Source: Candidatus Gastranaerophilales bacterium
Lineage (GTDB): Bacteria > Cyanobacteriota > Vampirovibrionia > Gastranaerophilales > Gastranaerophilaceae
Direction: 5' to 3'
Length of the DNA: 52,777 nt
Assembly (NCBI GenBank): GCA_944324425.1
Contig: CALUWE010000012.1
Span: forward strand, 1-52,777
Numbering within the stretch: the first letter of the stretch is position 1; each line of letters opens with the position of its first letter. Positions 8,576-17,304 of the stretch are shown here, one piece after another. The notes beneath the pieces were generated by a model that saw only the letters and a program-made list of their open reading frames with translations, was not told the origin of the DNA and did no database searches. The position numbers were made by a program, and so were the translations under genes.

Positions 8576-9739
8576 ATGGGTGATGAAGACAAGCAATTTG
8601 AGGCTTCTCAACAAAAGTTGAGAAAAGCAAGAAAAGAAGGGCAGGTTGTTAAATCAAAAGATTTTTCAACCGCAATTTCATTAATTGTTATGTTTTTGGT
8701 TATTTATTCTTTGGGGCCTTTTATTTGGCAGCAAATTGCAGGGCTTTTTTCAAACCTTTATGAGCAAATTCCAAATGCAAGGTTTGAAGAAATAGGTATA
8801 AAATATTTAATGTTTGTAACTTTAATTCCTACATTGCTTATTATAGTTCCCATTATTTGTCTTTCGGCTTTGGTTTCCATCATAGGCGATTTAATTCAAG
8901 TCGGGCCTTTATTTACAATGACGCCCTTAATGCCAAAACCCGATAAATTGAACCCCACTAAATATTTTAAAAACCTGATGAATCCAAAAACTTTGTTTGA
9001 GCTTGTTAAAAACATTGCAAAAGTTGTTATTTTGGGGCTTATCGGGTGGATGGTTTATATGGAACATTTCCCTGCCATTTTGGGGTTGGCTGTTGTTGAA
9101 AATGAATTTGCAACGCTTGTTGCATTCGGTAAATTAATAACGGATTTTATTCTAAAAGCGGGCATCGCCTTTTTGGTTATCGCTGCAATGGATTACGGCG
9201 TTACCAAGTGGAAATTTATGCAGGATCAAAAAATGTCTTTTAAAGAAGTTAAAGACGAATATAAAAACTCTGAAGGCGATCCTCACGTAAAAGCTGCCCT
9301 AAGGCAAAAAAGGCAGCAATTATTAAGAAAGGCAATGAAAGATTCCGTGCCTGACGCTGATTTTGTTGTTACGAACCCAATCCATGTTGCTTGTGCCATA
9401 AAGTATGACGCCCAAACTATGGAATCACCTACTTTAGTTGCAAAAGGGGCAGAGCTTTTTGCAAAGGAAATTAAAGAAATTGCAATGGCAAATGATGTCC
9501 CTGTTATTGAAAACCCGCCTGTGGCGCGTGCATTGTATCGTTTGGTTGAAGTTAATCACCAAATTCCGCCGGATTTATACAAGGCGGTTGCTGAAATATT
9601 GATTTTTGTTTACAACTCCAAAAAACAAAAACATGAAAAAATGCGCGAGCAAATTGAAGAAATGAAGAAAATTCAAGAAAAAAACGATATGGAATATTAC
9701 AAAAAAGACAATCCAAATGATGAAAATAAGGTAAACTAA
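8576..9739 (+). CDS. flhB: Flagellar export apparatus protein FlhB
   Basis: FlhB is the substrate-specificity switch of the flagellar type III export gate in the inner membrane. The 387-residue protein has the N-terminal FExSxQKLxKARKEGQ-like segment, four membrane helices between about residues 25 and 210, and a C-terminal cytoplasmic domain that self-cleaves in characterised homologues. At the cleavage site the sequence reads N267-P268-I269-H270 instead of NPTH. The following VACAIKYD, TLVAKG and NPPVARALY segments are typical. A charged tail of about 35 residues follows. A FliA-type sigma gene is next, which supports FlhB rather than a virulence-type SctU. Confidence 0.9.
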   Translation: MGDEDKQFEASQQKLRKARKEGQVVKSKDFSTAISLIVMFLVIYSLGPFIWQQIAGLFSNLYEQIPNARFEEIGIKYLMFVTLIPTLLIIVPIICLSALVSIIGDLIQVGPLFTMTPLMPKPDKLNPTKYFKNLMNPKTLFELVKNIAKVVILGLIGWMVYMEHFPAILGLAVVENEFATLVAFGKLITDFILKAGIAFLVIAAMDYGVTKWKFMQDQKMSFKEVKDEYKNSEGDPHVKAALRQKRQQLLRKAMKDSVPDADFVVTNPIHVACAIKYDAQTMESPTLVAKGAELFAKEIKEIAMANDVPVIENPPVARALYRLVEVNHQIPPDLYKAVAEILIFVYNSKKQKHEKMREQIEEMKKIQEKNDMEYYKKDNPNDENKVN

Positions 9740-9778
9740 TTCAAATAATCGGTTCTATTTGCAATTAACTCTAAAAGA

Positions 9779-9808
9779 TTGTAAAATTTACTTAAAATAC
9801 GGTATTTT
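9779..9808 (+). promoter_or_regulatory. Possible promoter of the FliA-like gene
   Basis: TTGTAA and TATTTT are separated by 18 bases in the 82-base gap after flhB, each matching 4 of 6 consensus bases. Read-through from flhB is equally likely. Confidence 0.3.
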
Positions 9809-9821
9809 ATACAAAAAAACT

Positions 9822-10502
9822 ATGACAGTGCAATCAAGATTAAAAGATTATATCGATATAATCCAAAAGGTAGCAAAAGTGGAGTACAGGAGAATTCCTT
9901 CGCATATGGTGGAATGCGAGGAATTGGTTTCCATAGGCATTATTGCTATACAAGCGCTGATTAAAAATAAATCTGATGAACAGCTGGAAAAATATAATTC
10001 CTCATACATTGCAACCGCTGTCAGATGGGCGATTAGAAACGAGCTTAGAAACAGATACAAATGGTACACATTGAAACATAAAAGTGATGATTCCGTTGAA
10101 TATGAAACAACGGGTGAAGATTCCGTTCAACAGGAAGGTGTTTCAAGCTTGGATGTTTCACCCACAAAAGTGAGAGAAGCAATTTATGAAACAATTTTAT
10201 CAATAGATTCAATAGCTTCAGCCTCATCTGATAACGATTCCCCGTTTGATTTTATCAAAGATACCCATGCAACACCTGATGAAAATGCTGAAATTACGGA
10301 ATTAGGAAGAATTATAAGAGAAGCAATCGCAAAATTGCCTCAAAAAGACAGAACCATTGTAGAATACAGGTTTTATAGGAATATGCAGGTAAAACAAATT
10401 GCACAAATGGTTGGCCTGTCAAGTTCCAGAATAACAAGGATTGTGCAGTCTTCTTTAAATACTGTCAGGGAATATCTTGAAAAAAGAGGGCTTTCATACT
10501 GA
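9822..10502 (+). CDS. fliA: FliA/sigma-28-like RNA polymerase sigma factor
   Basis: This alternative sigma factor of about 226 residues contains sigma region 2 (EELVSIGIIAIQALI, then YIATAVRWAIRNELRNRYK) and region 4 with a helix-turn-helix (VKQIAQMVGLSSSRITRIV) near the C-terminus. A low-complexity acidic linker lies between them. Its size and its place directly after flhB point to the FliA/SigD class that transcribes late flagellar genes. The ATG at 9822 is taken because the domain starts soon after it, but no Shine-Dalgarno is visible and a TTG at 9759 is an alternative. Three FliA-type promoter matches occur 12-18 kb downstream in the window. WhiG-type or other group 3 sigma roles cannot be excluded. 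Confidence 0.8.
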   Translation: MTVQSRLKDYIDIIQKVAKVEYRRIPSHMVECEELVSIGIIAIQALIKNKSDEQLEKYNSSYIATAVRWAIRNELRNRYKWYTLKHKSDDSVEYETTGEDSVQQEGVSSLDVSPTKVREAIYETILSIDSIASASSDNDSPFDFIKDTHATPDENAEITELGRIIREAIAKLPQKDRTIVEYRFYRNMQVKQIAQMVGLSSSRITRIVQSSLNTVREYLEKRGLSY

Positions 10503-10535
10503 TTTTATATTATCTATGGGAAGGACAATAAAATA

Positions 10536-12425
10536 ATGCAAGCAACAGAAATTCAAAAAATCAGCAAAGAATACAAACAATTGGTATCCGATGCTCTTAA
10601 AGTTTTGGGTAAAAAACATATGGCACTAATTTGCCACGGGGTTAGTTTCCCATCGCTTGACGGTGAAAATACGGGCTTTGGAACATATAATTCAAACGCC
10701 GCAAAAAAACTTTTTGAATTTGTCGGCGGCATTTTTAATGTTATCCAATTAGGCCCTAACGGTAAAACAAAATCATCGGACCCGTCTCCTTATACGGGAA
10801 CGGTTTTTTCACAAAATCCCCTATTTGTAGATTTAAAAAGCTTAACCGAAAATAAATGGCATAAACTTTTAAGTGTTGAAACATTTAATAAAATTGTTGA
10901 ATCTAACCCTAAAAAGGGTGAAAACAGAGCTGCTTATTCTTATGCAATTGAAGCATACAAAGAAGCTTTTGATGAAATTTATAAAAACTATTTAAAATTA
11001 AATGATAAAAATTTCAAAAAAGAATTTGACAATTTCAAAAAAGAAAATGCATACTGGCTTGATACCGATGCACTTTATGAAGCATTATCAATAGAAAATA
11101 ATTCCGAATATTGGCCAAAATGGAAATGTGAACTTGATAAAAACCTTTTTTATAAGGCAGATAAAAAAGAAGCAGACAAAAGAATTGATGAAATAAATAA
11201 AAAATACAAAGATGTAATTGAAGAATATAAATTAATTCAATTTATTCTGGCAAAACAAGGCCAAGAAACGAAAGAATACACTAAAAAGAATGGTCTTAAA
11301 ATGATAGCAGACAGGCAGGTTGCATTCTCTGACCGTGATTGCTGGGCTTATCAATCTTTATTTTTAGACGGCTGGTCGTTAGGCTGTCCGCCTGATTATT
11401 TCTCAAAAGACGGTCAGGCGTGGGATTTTAACGTTATGGACCCTGAAAAACTCTTTAACCCCGATGGCAGTTTAGGAAAAGGCGGCGAACTTCTTAAAAA
11501 ACTTTATTTAAAAATGTTTAAAGAAAACCCCGGTGGCGTTAGGATTGATCATACGGTAGGTTTAATTGACCCTTGGGTTTATAAAAAAGGGTGCAAACCA
11601 AAAGTGGCTGAAGGTGCAGGAAGATTATATTCTTCACCAAACCACCCTGAATTATCAAAATATTCAATCATATCAAATGAAGATACAGACCCCAACTTTA
11701 AACCCGATGAAGAAAAATGGGTTAGAAATTTATCAGATGAGCAAATTAAGCTTTATGGCAGAATGATTGAAAAAATTGTTATTCAAAGTGCAATTGAAGC
11801 GGGGCTTGATAAATCCGCAATTGTGGCAGAAGATTTAGGCACATTAACAAATCCTGTTGTAAAAGTTATGGAAAAATATGAACTTGCCGGCATGAAATTG
11901 GTTCAATTTGTTATTGCAACGGAACCTGATCACCCATATAGATGTAAAAATATTGTTCCAAACTCTTGGGCAATGACAGGAACCCATGATAACCGTCCTA
12001 TCAGGCTTTGGGCAAAAGATATGATAAATACCGAAGCCGATACACCCCATGTTAATAATTTAATGGCGGACTTGTATTGCGAATTTGACGGGCAGGATAT
12101 GATAAGGCACAAGTTATATACGGATGATAAATTCCTTGCCTTTTCAAAATTGGTTGAAGTTTTTGCATCAAGAGCGGAAAATATTCAAATATTTTTCACG
12201 GATTTCTTCGGTATTCAAGATACGTATAATGTCCCCGGTACTTCAGGAGACAAAAACTGGTCTTTAAGAATTCCTGATAATTTTGAAGAAGTTTATTATA
12301 ATAACCTTCAAAATTTTGAAGCCTTGAATTTGCCTTTAGCTTTAAGTTATGCAATTAAAGCAAGGGGCAGAGAATTTGCAAACCAAAATAGAGAATTATT
12401 GGAAAAATTGGAAAGTTTGGCATAA
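10536..12425 (+). CDS. malQ: 4-alpha-glucanotransferase (GH77)
   Basis: MalQ moves alpha-1,4-glucan segments between maltodextrins. The 629-residue protein has GH77 motifs: QLGPNGKTKSSDPSPY near residue 71, the nucleophile Asp338 in VRIDH, the acid/base Glu432 in VAEDLG and Asp485 in GTHDN. It is longer than the common form of about 500 residues, with a Lys-rich helical insert at roughly residues 115-250. No signal peptide is present, so it acts in the cytoplasm. A GGAAGGA ribosome binding site precedes the ATG. The phosphoesterase gene begins 3 bases downstream. With the GH13 and GH57 enzymes in this window it outlines an alpha-glucan utilisation or storage pathway. Confidence 0.93.
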   Translation: MQATEIQKISKEYKQLVSDALKVLGKKHMALICHGVSFPSLDGENTGFGTYNSNAAKKLFEFVGGIFNVIQLGPNGKTKSSDPSPYTGTVFSQNPLFVDLKSLTENKWHKLLSVETFNKIVESNPKKGENRAAYSYAIEAYKEAFDEIYKNYLKLNDKNFKKEFDNFKKENAYWLDTDALYEALSIENNSEYWPKWKCELDKNLFYKADKKEADKRIDEINKKYKDVIEEYKLIQFILAKQGQETKEYTKKNGLKMIADRQVAFSDRDCWAYQSLFLDGWSLGCPPDYFSKDGQAWDFNVMDPEKLFNPDGSLGKGGELLKKLYLKMFKENPGGVRIDHTVGLIDPWVYKKGCKPKVAEGAGRLYSSPNHPELSKYSIISNEDTDPNFKPDEEKWVRNLSDEQIKLYGRMIEKIVIQSAIEAGLDKSAIVAEDLGTLTNPVVKVMEKYELAGMKLVQFVIATEPDHPYRCKNIVPNSWAMTGTHDNRPIRLWAKDMINTEADTPHVNNLMADLYCEFDGQDMIRHKLYTDDKFLAFSKLVEVFASRAENIQIFFTDFFGIQDTYNVPGTSGDKNWSLRIPDNFEEVYYNNLQNFEALNLPLALSYAIKARGREFANQNRELLEKLESLA

Positions 12426-12428
12426 AAA

Positions 12429-13580
12429 ATGAAGAAATTTTTTAAACCTTTAGTTTTATTAGCTGCGTTTATTTTTTCAATAAATGCTTCATTTGCCGAT
12501 TTTTCTTTTAATGATATGGAATTGAAGTTTGCACAAGTGTCTGACGTGCATACTTCAAATTCCCCTGATACCACGTATAAAGTTTTGTCTCATTCAAAAG
12601 AGCTTTTGAAATCGGCAATAGAAGATATAAATAAAATTAAAGGGCTTGATTTTGTTATCTTCACGGGAGATATGACAAATGAACCCACAAAAGAATTATA
12701 CAAAGATTTCTTTACGATATTGCAAAACTTGAATTATCCTTCAATTTTGGTTTTAGGAAACCACGACAGTTCAATGTCAGGCGAAAATCCAAACTATATG
12801 AATAAAGAAGTGGTTCACCAGATTTTAAGAATGGCAAACCCATACCAAAATTACGAAAGAACATATTTTGCATATTCTCCGGCTAAAGATTTCAGAGTGA
12901 TTGTTTTAGATACTACAATAGGCATTGAAAATTCAAACGGAATGCTGCCTGAAGAACAGCTTAATTTTTTGGATAATGAAATAAACGAAAACCAAGATAA
13001 AGTGATTTTGATTTTCCAACATCACCCTGTTATTGAACCCTTTAAATCGGAAGACCACAAACTTGTTAATGCGGAAAGCTATTTGGCTGTATTAAAAAAA
13101 TACGAAAAAGTTCCGATTGCCGTTTTTGCAGGGCATTACCACGCTGCAAGAATTGAAAGAAAAGGAAATACAATTTTTGTTGCAACCCCTTCTTTGGTTA
13201 CTTATCCCAACGCATTCAGGGTTGTCAGTGTAACAAATTACAAAGACAGAGTGATATTTAACTTTAATTTTTGGGAAACACGATTAAAAGATATACAAGA
13301 GCTGAGCAAATCAGGCCTTATAGCTTCTGCCGTATTTGGCGGAAAACCTTCCGATAAAAACGGGGAAGTTATGATAAGAAAAGGCTATGTGCCAAAACCA
13401 AAATTAACAAAAGAAGAAAAAGCTGAGCAAAAGGCTTTAATGAAAGCTAAAAAGGAAGAATTAAAAGCTCAAAAAGAAGCCGAAAAACAAGCTGACAGAG
13501 AATATAAAAAAGCAATAAAAGAGGCAAAAAAAGCCGAAAAAGAAAAAATGAAAAAGATGAAAGAAGAAGGGAACGATTAA
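12429..13580 (+). CDS. Exported calcineurin-like phosphoesterase with Lys/Glu-rich tail
   Basis: The 383-residue product starts with a signal peptide (cut probably after FADF at about residue 23) and has a complete metallophosphoesterase site: Asp39 and His41 in SDVH, Asp81 in GDM, Asn111-His112-Asp113 in GNHD, FQHHP, and GHYH. From about residue 320 the protein is a Lys/Glu/Ala-rich, probably helical tail ending in KMKKMKEEGND. The substrate is unknown. It follows malQ by 3 bases, and the next gene starts immediately after its stop codon, so it sits inside a tight operon. It is a clear paralogue of the protein at 22491-23303, sharing the FQH-P-EP and GHYH surroundings. Confidence 0.85.
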   Translation: MKKFFKPLVLLAAFIFSINASFADFSFNDMELKFAQVSDVHTSNSPDTTYKVLSHSKELLKSAIEDINKIKGLDFVIFTGDMTNEPTKELYKDFFTILQNLNYPSILVLGNHDSSMSGENPNYMNKEVVHQILRMANPYQNYERTYFAYSPAKDFRVIVLDTTIGIENSNGMLPEEQLNFLDNEINENQDKVILIFQHHPVIEPFKSEDHKLVNAESYLAVLKKYEKVPIAVFAGHYHAARIERKGNTIFVATPSLVTYPNAFRVVSVTNYKDRVIFNFNFWETRLKDIQELSKSGLIASAVFGGKPSDKNGEVMIRKGYVPKPKLTKEEKAEQKALMKAKKEELKAQKEAEKQADREYKKAIKEAKKAEKEKMKKMKEEGND

Positions 13581-14507
13581 TTGAGCTTTAAGGTTAAATT
13601 CAGAGGCGTCAGAGGTTCATATCCGACCGCAAAATTAAGCCACTTAAAATATGGCGGAAATACGGCCTGCGTTGAAGTTAACGTTAGAGACAGGCTTATT
13701 ATTTTGGATGCCGGTACAGGGATTATTGAACTTGGTGAAAATTTAACAAGAGACCATATTTTATCGGGTAATTCAACAGAAGAAAGAACCCCCATAAAGG
13801 CAACCGTTTTGATAAGCCATATTCACCAAGACCACATTCAAGGCCTTCCTTTCTTTTCACCGATTTTTATTAGAACAACGGAATTAGAAGTTTTTGGCCC
13901 TGATACGGGTAAAGAAAAATTAAAAGACACCCTGTCAACTTTGCTTTTTGATAAGGGTTTTCCAGTTTCACTTGAAGAAATTCAAGGGACGATAAATATA
14001 ACATCGTACGGCCAAAGGCAGATTCTTGTTATTAAAGAAAATAATGAACATGTTTTAATGAGCTCTGCCGATATGAAAAATTATGAAAAAAATGAAAATG
14101 ATATTGTAATTACATCCTACAAAACAACGGCACACCCCAAAAACGGTTCATTATGCATCAAAATTCAATACGGCGGAAAAACCCTTGTTTATGCGACAGA
14201 TAAAGAATGTTACGTTGGGTCTGATAAAAAGTTCATTGAATTTGCATACGGGTGCGACCTTTTAATTCACGATGCACAATATACTCATCAGGATTACATT
14301 TCACCGATTATGCCAAAACAAGGTTACGGGCATTCCACCTTTAATATGGCAATAGAAACAGCAAAGCTTGCAAAAGCCAAAAAATTATATTTCTTCCATT
14401 ATGACCCAAATTATGATGATAATATATTAGATATGCTGGATAAAGATTTTCAGAATATGACGGTCGACTTTAATTTCTCGAAGGAAAACCTTGAAATTGC
14501 GCTCTAA
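13581..14507 (+). CDS. MBL-fold metallo-hydrolase
   Basis: This 308-residue protein is a metallo-beta-lactamase-fold hydrolase. It begins with FRGVRGSYP and GGNTACVEV, seen in the phosphonate/cyclic-nucleotide phosphodiesterase-like subgroup. The zinc site is SHIHQDH at about residues 74-80; later metal-ligand candidates are in HDAQYTHQD and FFHYDPNYDD. The start is a TTG that follows the preceding stop codon without a gap, with AAGGG upstream. It is cytoplasmic. Members of this subgroup have been linked to two-component or cyclic-nucleotide systems, but the substrate here is unknown. The next gene overlaps its end by 17 bases, so translation is probably coupled. Confidence 0.82.
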   Translation: MSFKVKFRGVRGSYPTAKLSHLKYGGNTACVEVNVRDRLIILDAGTGIIELGENLTRDHILSGNSTEERTPIKATVLISHIHQDHIQGLPFFSPIFIRTTELEVFGPDTGKEKLKDTLSTLLFDKGFPVSLEEIQGTINITSYGQRQILVIKENNEHVLMSSADMKNYEKNENDIVITSYKTTAHPKNGSLCIKIQYGGKTLVYATDKECYVGSDKKFIEFAYGCDLLIHDAQYTHQDYISPIMPKQGYGHSTFNMAIETAKLAKAKKLYFFHYDPNYDDNILDMLDKDFQNMTVDFNFSKENLEIAL

Positions 14508-15123
14508 ATTTATTCTCTTAGTTTTATTTTGCCTAATCTCTTTGCCTTCTTTTGCAGATTTGCACAAAGCATCAATTGTTGAAACCATTGATGCACAAAA
14601 GGCAGCACAATTTCATAACAATATGGGCACATTTTATTACAATGATAAAGACTATTTTGCCGCCATTAAAGAATACAGAATTGCAATCGGAATAAACCCT
14701 GATAGTCAAACAACAGCCACTTATTTTAATAATTTGGGAAAAGTTTATCTTTTATTGGGCGAAATTCAGGTGAAAAACGGGCTTCCTTTGCAAGGGTGGG
14801 ATGATTTTTCCAAAATGGCGCAAATTTCTTTTGAAGAAGCCATTTTAAAAGATTGCATGAAGCTTGAATATTACCAAAATTTAATTAAGGCTTATAAATT
14901 AACCGGTGTTATGAACCAAAAGAAGGAATATTTTTTATCTAACAGAGAGAAAAATATTTTTAATGTAATTCCTGCAGCATTAATTTTATCCGAACAAGGA
15001 AATATTCAATATGCAAATATGCTTTTGGATGATTTTGTTGTTCAAAACCCTGATATTATAATATCAAATGACTTAAAAAAAGTGATTAAACAAAATTTGG
15101 AAAAAGTAAAAGAAAGTTTATAA
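14491..15123 (+). CDS. Exported TPR-repeat protein
   Basis: This 210-residue protein has a signal peptide (residues 1-22, ending SFAD) and at least one tetratricopeptide repeat: AAQFHNNMGTFYYNDKDYFA followed by a helix with AIKEYRIAIGINPD. A second TPR-like pair begins at TATYFNNLGKVYLLLGE. TPR proteins act as scaffolds, here in the periplasm or at the envelope. The TTG start at 14491 has AAGGA five bases upstream and overlaps the MBL-fold gene. It ends a probable operon malQ - phosphoesterase - MBL hydrolase - TPR. No specific function is known. Confidence 0.8.
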   Translation: MKLRSKFILLVLFCLISLPSFADLHKASIVETIDAQKAAQFHNNMGTFYYNDKDYFAAIKEYRIAIGINPDSQTTATYFNNLGKVYLLLGEIQVKNGLPLQGWDDFSKMAQISFEEAILKDCMKLEYYQNLIKAYKLTGVMNQKKEYFLSNREKNIFNVIPAALILSEQGNIQYANMLLDDFVVQNPDIIISNDLKKVIKQNLEKVKESL

Positions 15124-15138
15124 TTTTTTTGTTTTTCT

Positions 15139-15166
15139 TTGCTTGAGCCTTTTTTTATTGTATAAT
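15139..15166 (+). promoter_or_regulatory. Promoter of tRNA-Lys
   Basis: TTGCTT, 16 bases, then a perfect TATAAT; the -10 ends 30 bases before the mature tRNA 5' end. Confidence 0.5.
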
Positions 15167-15196
15167 CTGATTACAAACAAAAGCACTTTGAAATTT

Positions 15197-15269
15197 GGGC
15201 TTGTGGCGCAGTTGGTAGCGCAGGAGACTCTTAATCTTTTGGTCGTGGGTTCGAGTCCCACCAGGCCCA
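15197..15269 (+). tRNA. tRNA-Lys (anticodon CTT)
   Basis: The sequence folds into a full cloverleaf: a 7-bp acceptor (GGGCTTG with CAGGCCC), D-stem GCGC/GCGC, anticodon stem GGAGA/TCTTT with loop CTCTTAA (anticodon CTT, reading AAG), T-arm GTGGG-TTCGAGT-CCCAC and discriminator A. CCA is not encoded. The anticodon stem has two G-U pairs at its base. Confidence 0.95.
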
Positions 15270-15303
15270 AACTTTTGATTCTGATTATTTTGGGAGGATG
15301 TGT

Positions 15304-15873
15304 ATGAAAAGAACTTTATTATTGGCTTCGCTTTTGGTATTTGCTTCACCTGTTTTGGCGGAAGAAACGACAATTGTTCCGGATAATGCCGCAACACCTG
15401 TTCAAATGGCGCCGATACAAGGAGGCGAAACAATTCAGACAAAACAATTTGTTCCTATAACAGAAGCTATTGATAAGGCAAAAATTAAAGAAGAAGCAAG
15501 AAAAAACGCAATACAAAAACAAAAAGCGACAAACAAAAAAGCAGTTGAAACAAAAAGAGCTGAAATTAAAGAAAAAATTGATGCAACAAAGGAACAATTT
15601 GAAAAAGAACAAGAGTTGAATGCTGTTAAAAGAGAAGAAATTCAACAGCAAAACGAAGTTAAAAAACAAGAATTAAAAAATACAATTGATGCGCAAAGAA
15701 AAAGCGTTCAGCAACAAAATGAAGCTGCTAAAAAGGAAATAAAAAATACGATTCAAGCGCAAAAAGAAGGTGTTCAAAACATTTTGAGACAAAAAGAAGA
15801 AGACATTGAAACAATTAAAAAGAACACGGCTGAAGATTTCACTAATTTGAAAAATTCAACAAATGCAGAATAA
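15304..15873 (+). CDS. Exported coiled-coil protein with internal repeats
   Basis: I do not recognise this family. The 189-residue product has a signal peptide (ending PVLAEE, residues 14-19) and then, from about residue 55, is almost entirely Lys/Glu/Gln-rich helix. Two related units are visible: KKQELKNTIDAQRKSVQQQN and KKEIKNTIQAQKEGVQN. A long periplasmic coiled coil is the likely structure. The ATG at 15304 is chosen over one at 15298 because GGGAGG lies 7 bases upstream of it and only 1 base from the other. A strong terminator follows. It may share the tRNA-Lys transcript. Apparent ORFs on the other strand here are shadows of this repetitive coding. Confidence 0.75.
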   Translation: MKRTLLLASLLVFASPVLAEETTIVPDNAATPVQMAPIQGGETIQTKQFVPITEAIDKAKIKEEARKNAIQKQKATNKKAVETKRAEIKEKIDATKEQFEKEQELNAVKREEIQQQNEVKKQELKNTIDAQRKSVQQQNEAAKKEIKNTIQAQKEGVQNILRQKEEDIETIKKNTAEDFTNLKNSTNAE

Positions 15874-15879
15874 AATTTG

Positions 15880-15910
15880 AAAGCGCCCTTTAAAATTAAG
15901 GGCGCTTTTT
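15880..15910 (+). terminator. Intrinsic terminator after the coiled-coil protein
   Basis: An 11-bp perfect stem (AAAGCGCCCTT and complement) closes a 7-base loop and is followed by T residues. Confidence 0.9.
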
Positions 15911-15948
15911 AAATAATTTGTAATAATAGCTTAATTATTTGTTATTTA

Positions 15949-15957
15949 TGTTAAAAT
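15949..15957 (+). promoter_or_regulatory. Extended -10 promoter of the GT2/mur cluster
   Basis: TGtTAAAAT is an extended -10 element 33 bases before the ATG at 15991, directly after the preceding terminator. It probably drives the glycosyltransferase gene and may drive murC-murB-ddl-ftsQ. Confidence 0.45.
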
Positions 15958-15990
15958 CATTGTTATTAAAACTTTTATGTTGGGGAGTAC

Positions 15991-17301
15991 ATGAAAGACA
16001 GAGTAACATTATTATTTATTTTGTGTTTTCTTTTAGCATTTTTGGTAATATTTCAAAATTACTTTAATACAACTTGGGCTATAATTTTTCTTGTAATGTT
16101 TATGGCTCTTTATATGGTTTATATGTATATTGCAGTCAAACACCAGAGAAGAAAATTAAGAAAAAACCCTATTGTTTATGATGAAAGGGTTACACCTTTT
16201 ATCAGCATTTTAATTCCTTGTCATAATGAAGCGGTCGTTATTAAAGAAACCGTTGAAAATATTTTAAATGTTGATTATGAAAATTATGAAATAATTGTTA
16301 TTGATGACCGCTCAACAGATAATACAAAAGATGCCGTTTTGGAATTAGAAAAGAAATATGATAAAGTAAAGGCGCTCATAAGAGATGAAGATGCATACCC
16401 CGGAAAATCCGCAGTTTTAAACGACGCTGTTAAAATTGCAAAAGGCGAAGCTTATTTAGTTTTTGACGCCGATGCCAGAATTAAACCGGATTTTATTAAG
16501 CTTCTTTTAACAAAATACGAAGGAGACGATGTCGGTGCAATTCAGGCAAGAAAAGTTATTATAAATGCCAATCAAAACTTTTTAACTGCTTGCCAATATA
16601 ATGAATATGTTATGGATACACATCTTCAAATAGGAAGAGACGCGGTTAAAGGGGCGGTTGAATTAAGAGGAAACGGCGAATTAATCAAAAAAAATGCACT
16701 TCTTGATATAGGCGGATGGAATAATGAAACAATAACAGATGACCTTGATATGTCAACAAGGCTTCATATAAAAGGCTGGGACATAAGGTTTGTTCAAGAT
16801 GCAATTGTTTATGAAGAAGGCGTTGTTACATTTTCCGCTTTAGTCAGACAAAGAAGACGCTGGGTTGAAGGGTCTATCAGGCGTTATCTTGAATATATTT
16901 GGGATGTTTTGTTTACAAAAGATATGTCATTAAGAGTCGGCTTTGATTTAATCGCATATATAAGCGAATTTTTGCTTCCCGCTTGGCTTATCATAGAAAT
17001 TATTGTTCAGGCCTTCCATTTTGTTAAGGGGCAGCAAAATTATATTTTATCAAGTGCGATTTTAATTGTTGTTGTAGGCTTGTTTTTTGCTTCCGGCCTT
17101 GTTTACAGCTTTAGAAAATACAGCCACTATACAACATTTAAAGCTATCATTCAGGCAATAATTACATCAGGGTATTTTATTACAATTTGGTTCCCTATTG
17201 TTATGTTTATTGTATTTAAAATTATTTTCACAAAAAGAACCATGGACTGGGGCAAAACTCAGCATGGTGTTGTTGCACAAGGGTGCGGGGAAATGATATA
17301 A
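15991..17301 (+). CDS. Membrane glycosyltransferase, family 2 (processive type)
   Basis: The 436-residue protein has two N-terminal membrane helices (about residues 5-50), a GT-A domain and three or more C-terminal helices, as in cellulose-synthase-like and PgaC/hyaluronan-type enzymes. The motifs are present: ILIPCHNEA and IIVIDDRSTDN (nucleotide-sugar binding), DADARI (DxD-type metal site), TDDLDMSTRL (catalytic-base region) and RQRRRWVEG (the QxxRW motif of processive enzymes). It should make or extend a polysaccharide at the inner membrane. Poly-N-acetylglucosamine is one possibility, not shown. A GGGGAG ribosome binding site precedes the ATG. murC begins 3 bases after its stop, so it may be co-transcribed with wall genes. 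Confidence 0.88.
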   Translation: MKDRVTLLFILCFLLAFLVIFQNYFNTTWAIIFLVMFMALYMVYMYIAVKHQRRKLRKNPIVYDERVTPFISILIPCHNEAVVIKETVENILNVDYENYEIIVIDDRSTDNTKDAVLELEKKYDKVKALIRDEDAYPGKSAVLNDAVKIAKGEAYLVFDADARIKPDFIKLLLTKYEGDDVGAIQARKVIINANQNFLTACQYNEYVMDTHLQIGRDAVKGAVELRGNGELIKKNALLDIGGWNNETITDDLDMSTRLHIKGWDIRFVQDAIVYEEGVVTFSALVRQRRRWVEGSIRRYLEYIWDVLFTKDMSLRVGFDLIAYISEFLLPAWLIIEIIVQAFHFVKGQQNYILSSAILIVVVGLFFASGLVYSFRKYSHYTTFKAIIQAIITSGYFITIWFPIVMFIVFKIIFTKRTMDWGKTQHGVVAQGCGEMI

Positions 17302-17304
17302 AAA

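Noticed and set aside
8576-9739. Virulence-type SctU instead of FlhB
   Set aside because: A FliA-type sigma gene follows and no injectisome genes are present, so the flagellar assignment is simpler.
15346-15669. Minus-strand Phe/Cys-rich ORF opposite the coiled-coil gene
   Set aside because: Its composition is the mirror of Lys/Glu/Gln codons on the plus strand; no start signal.
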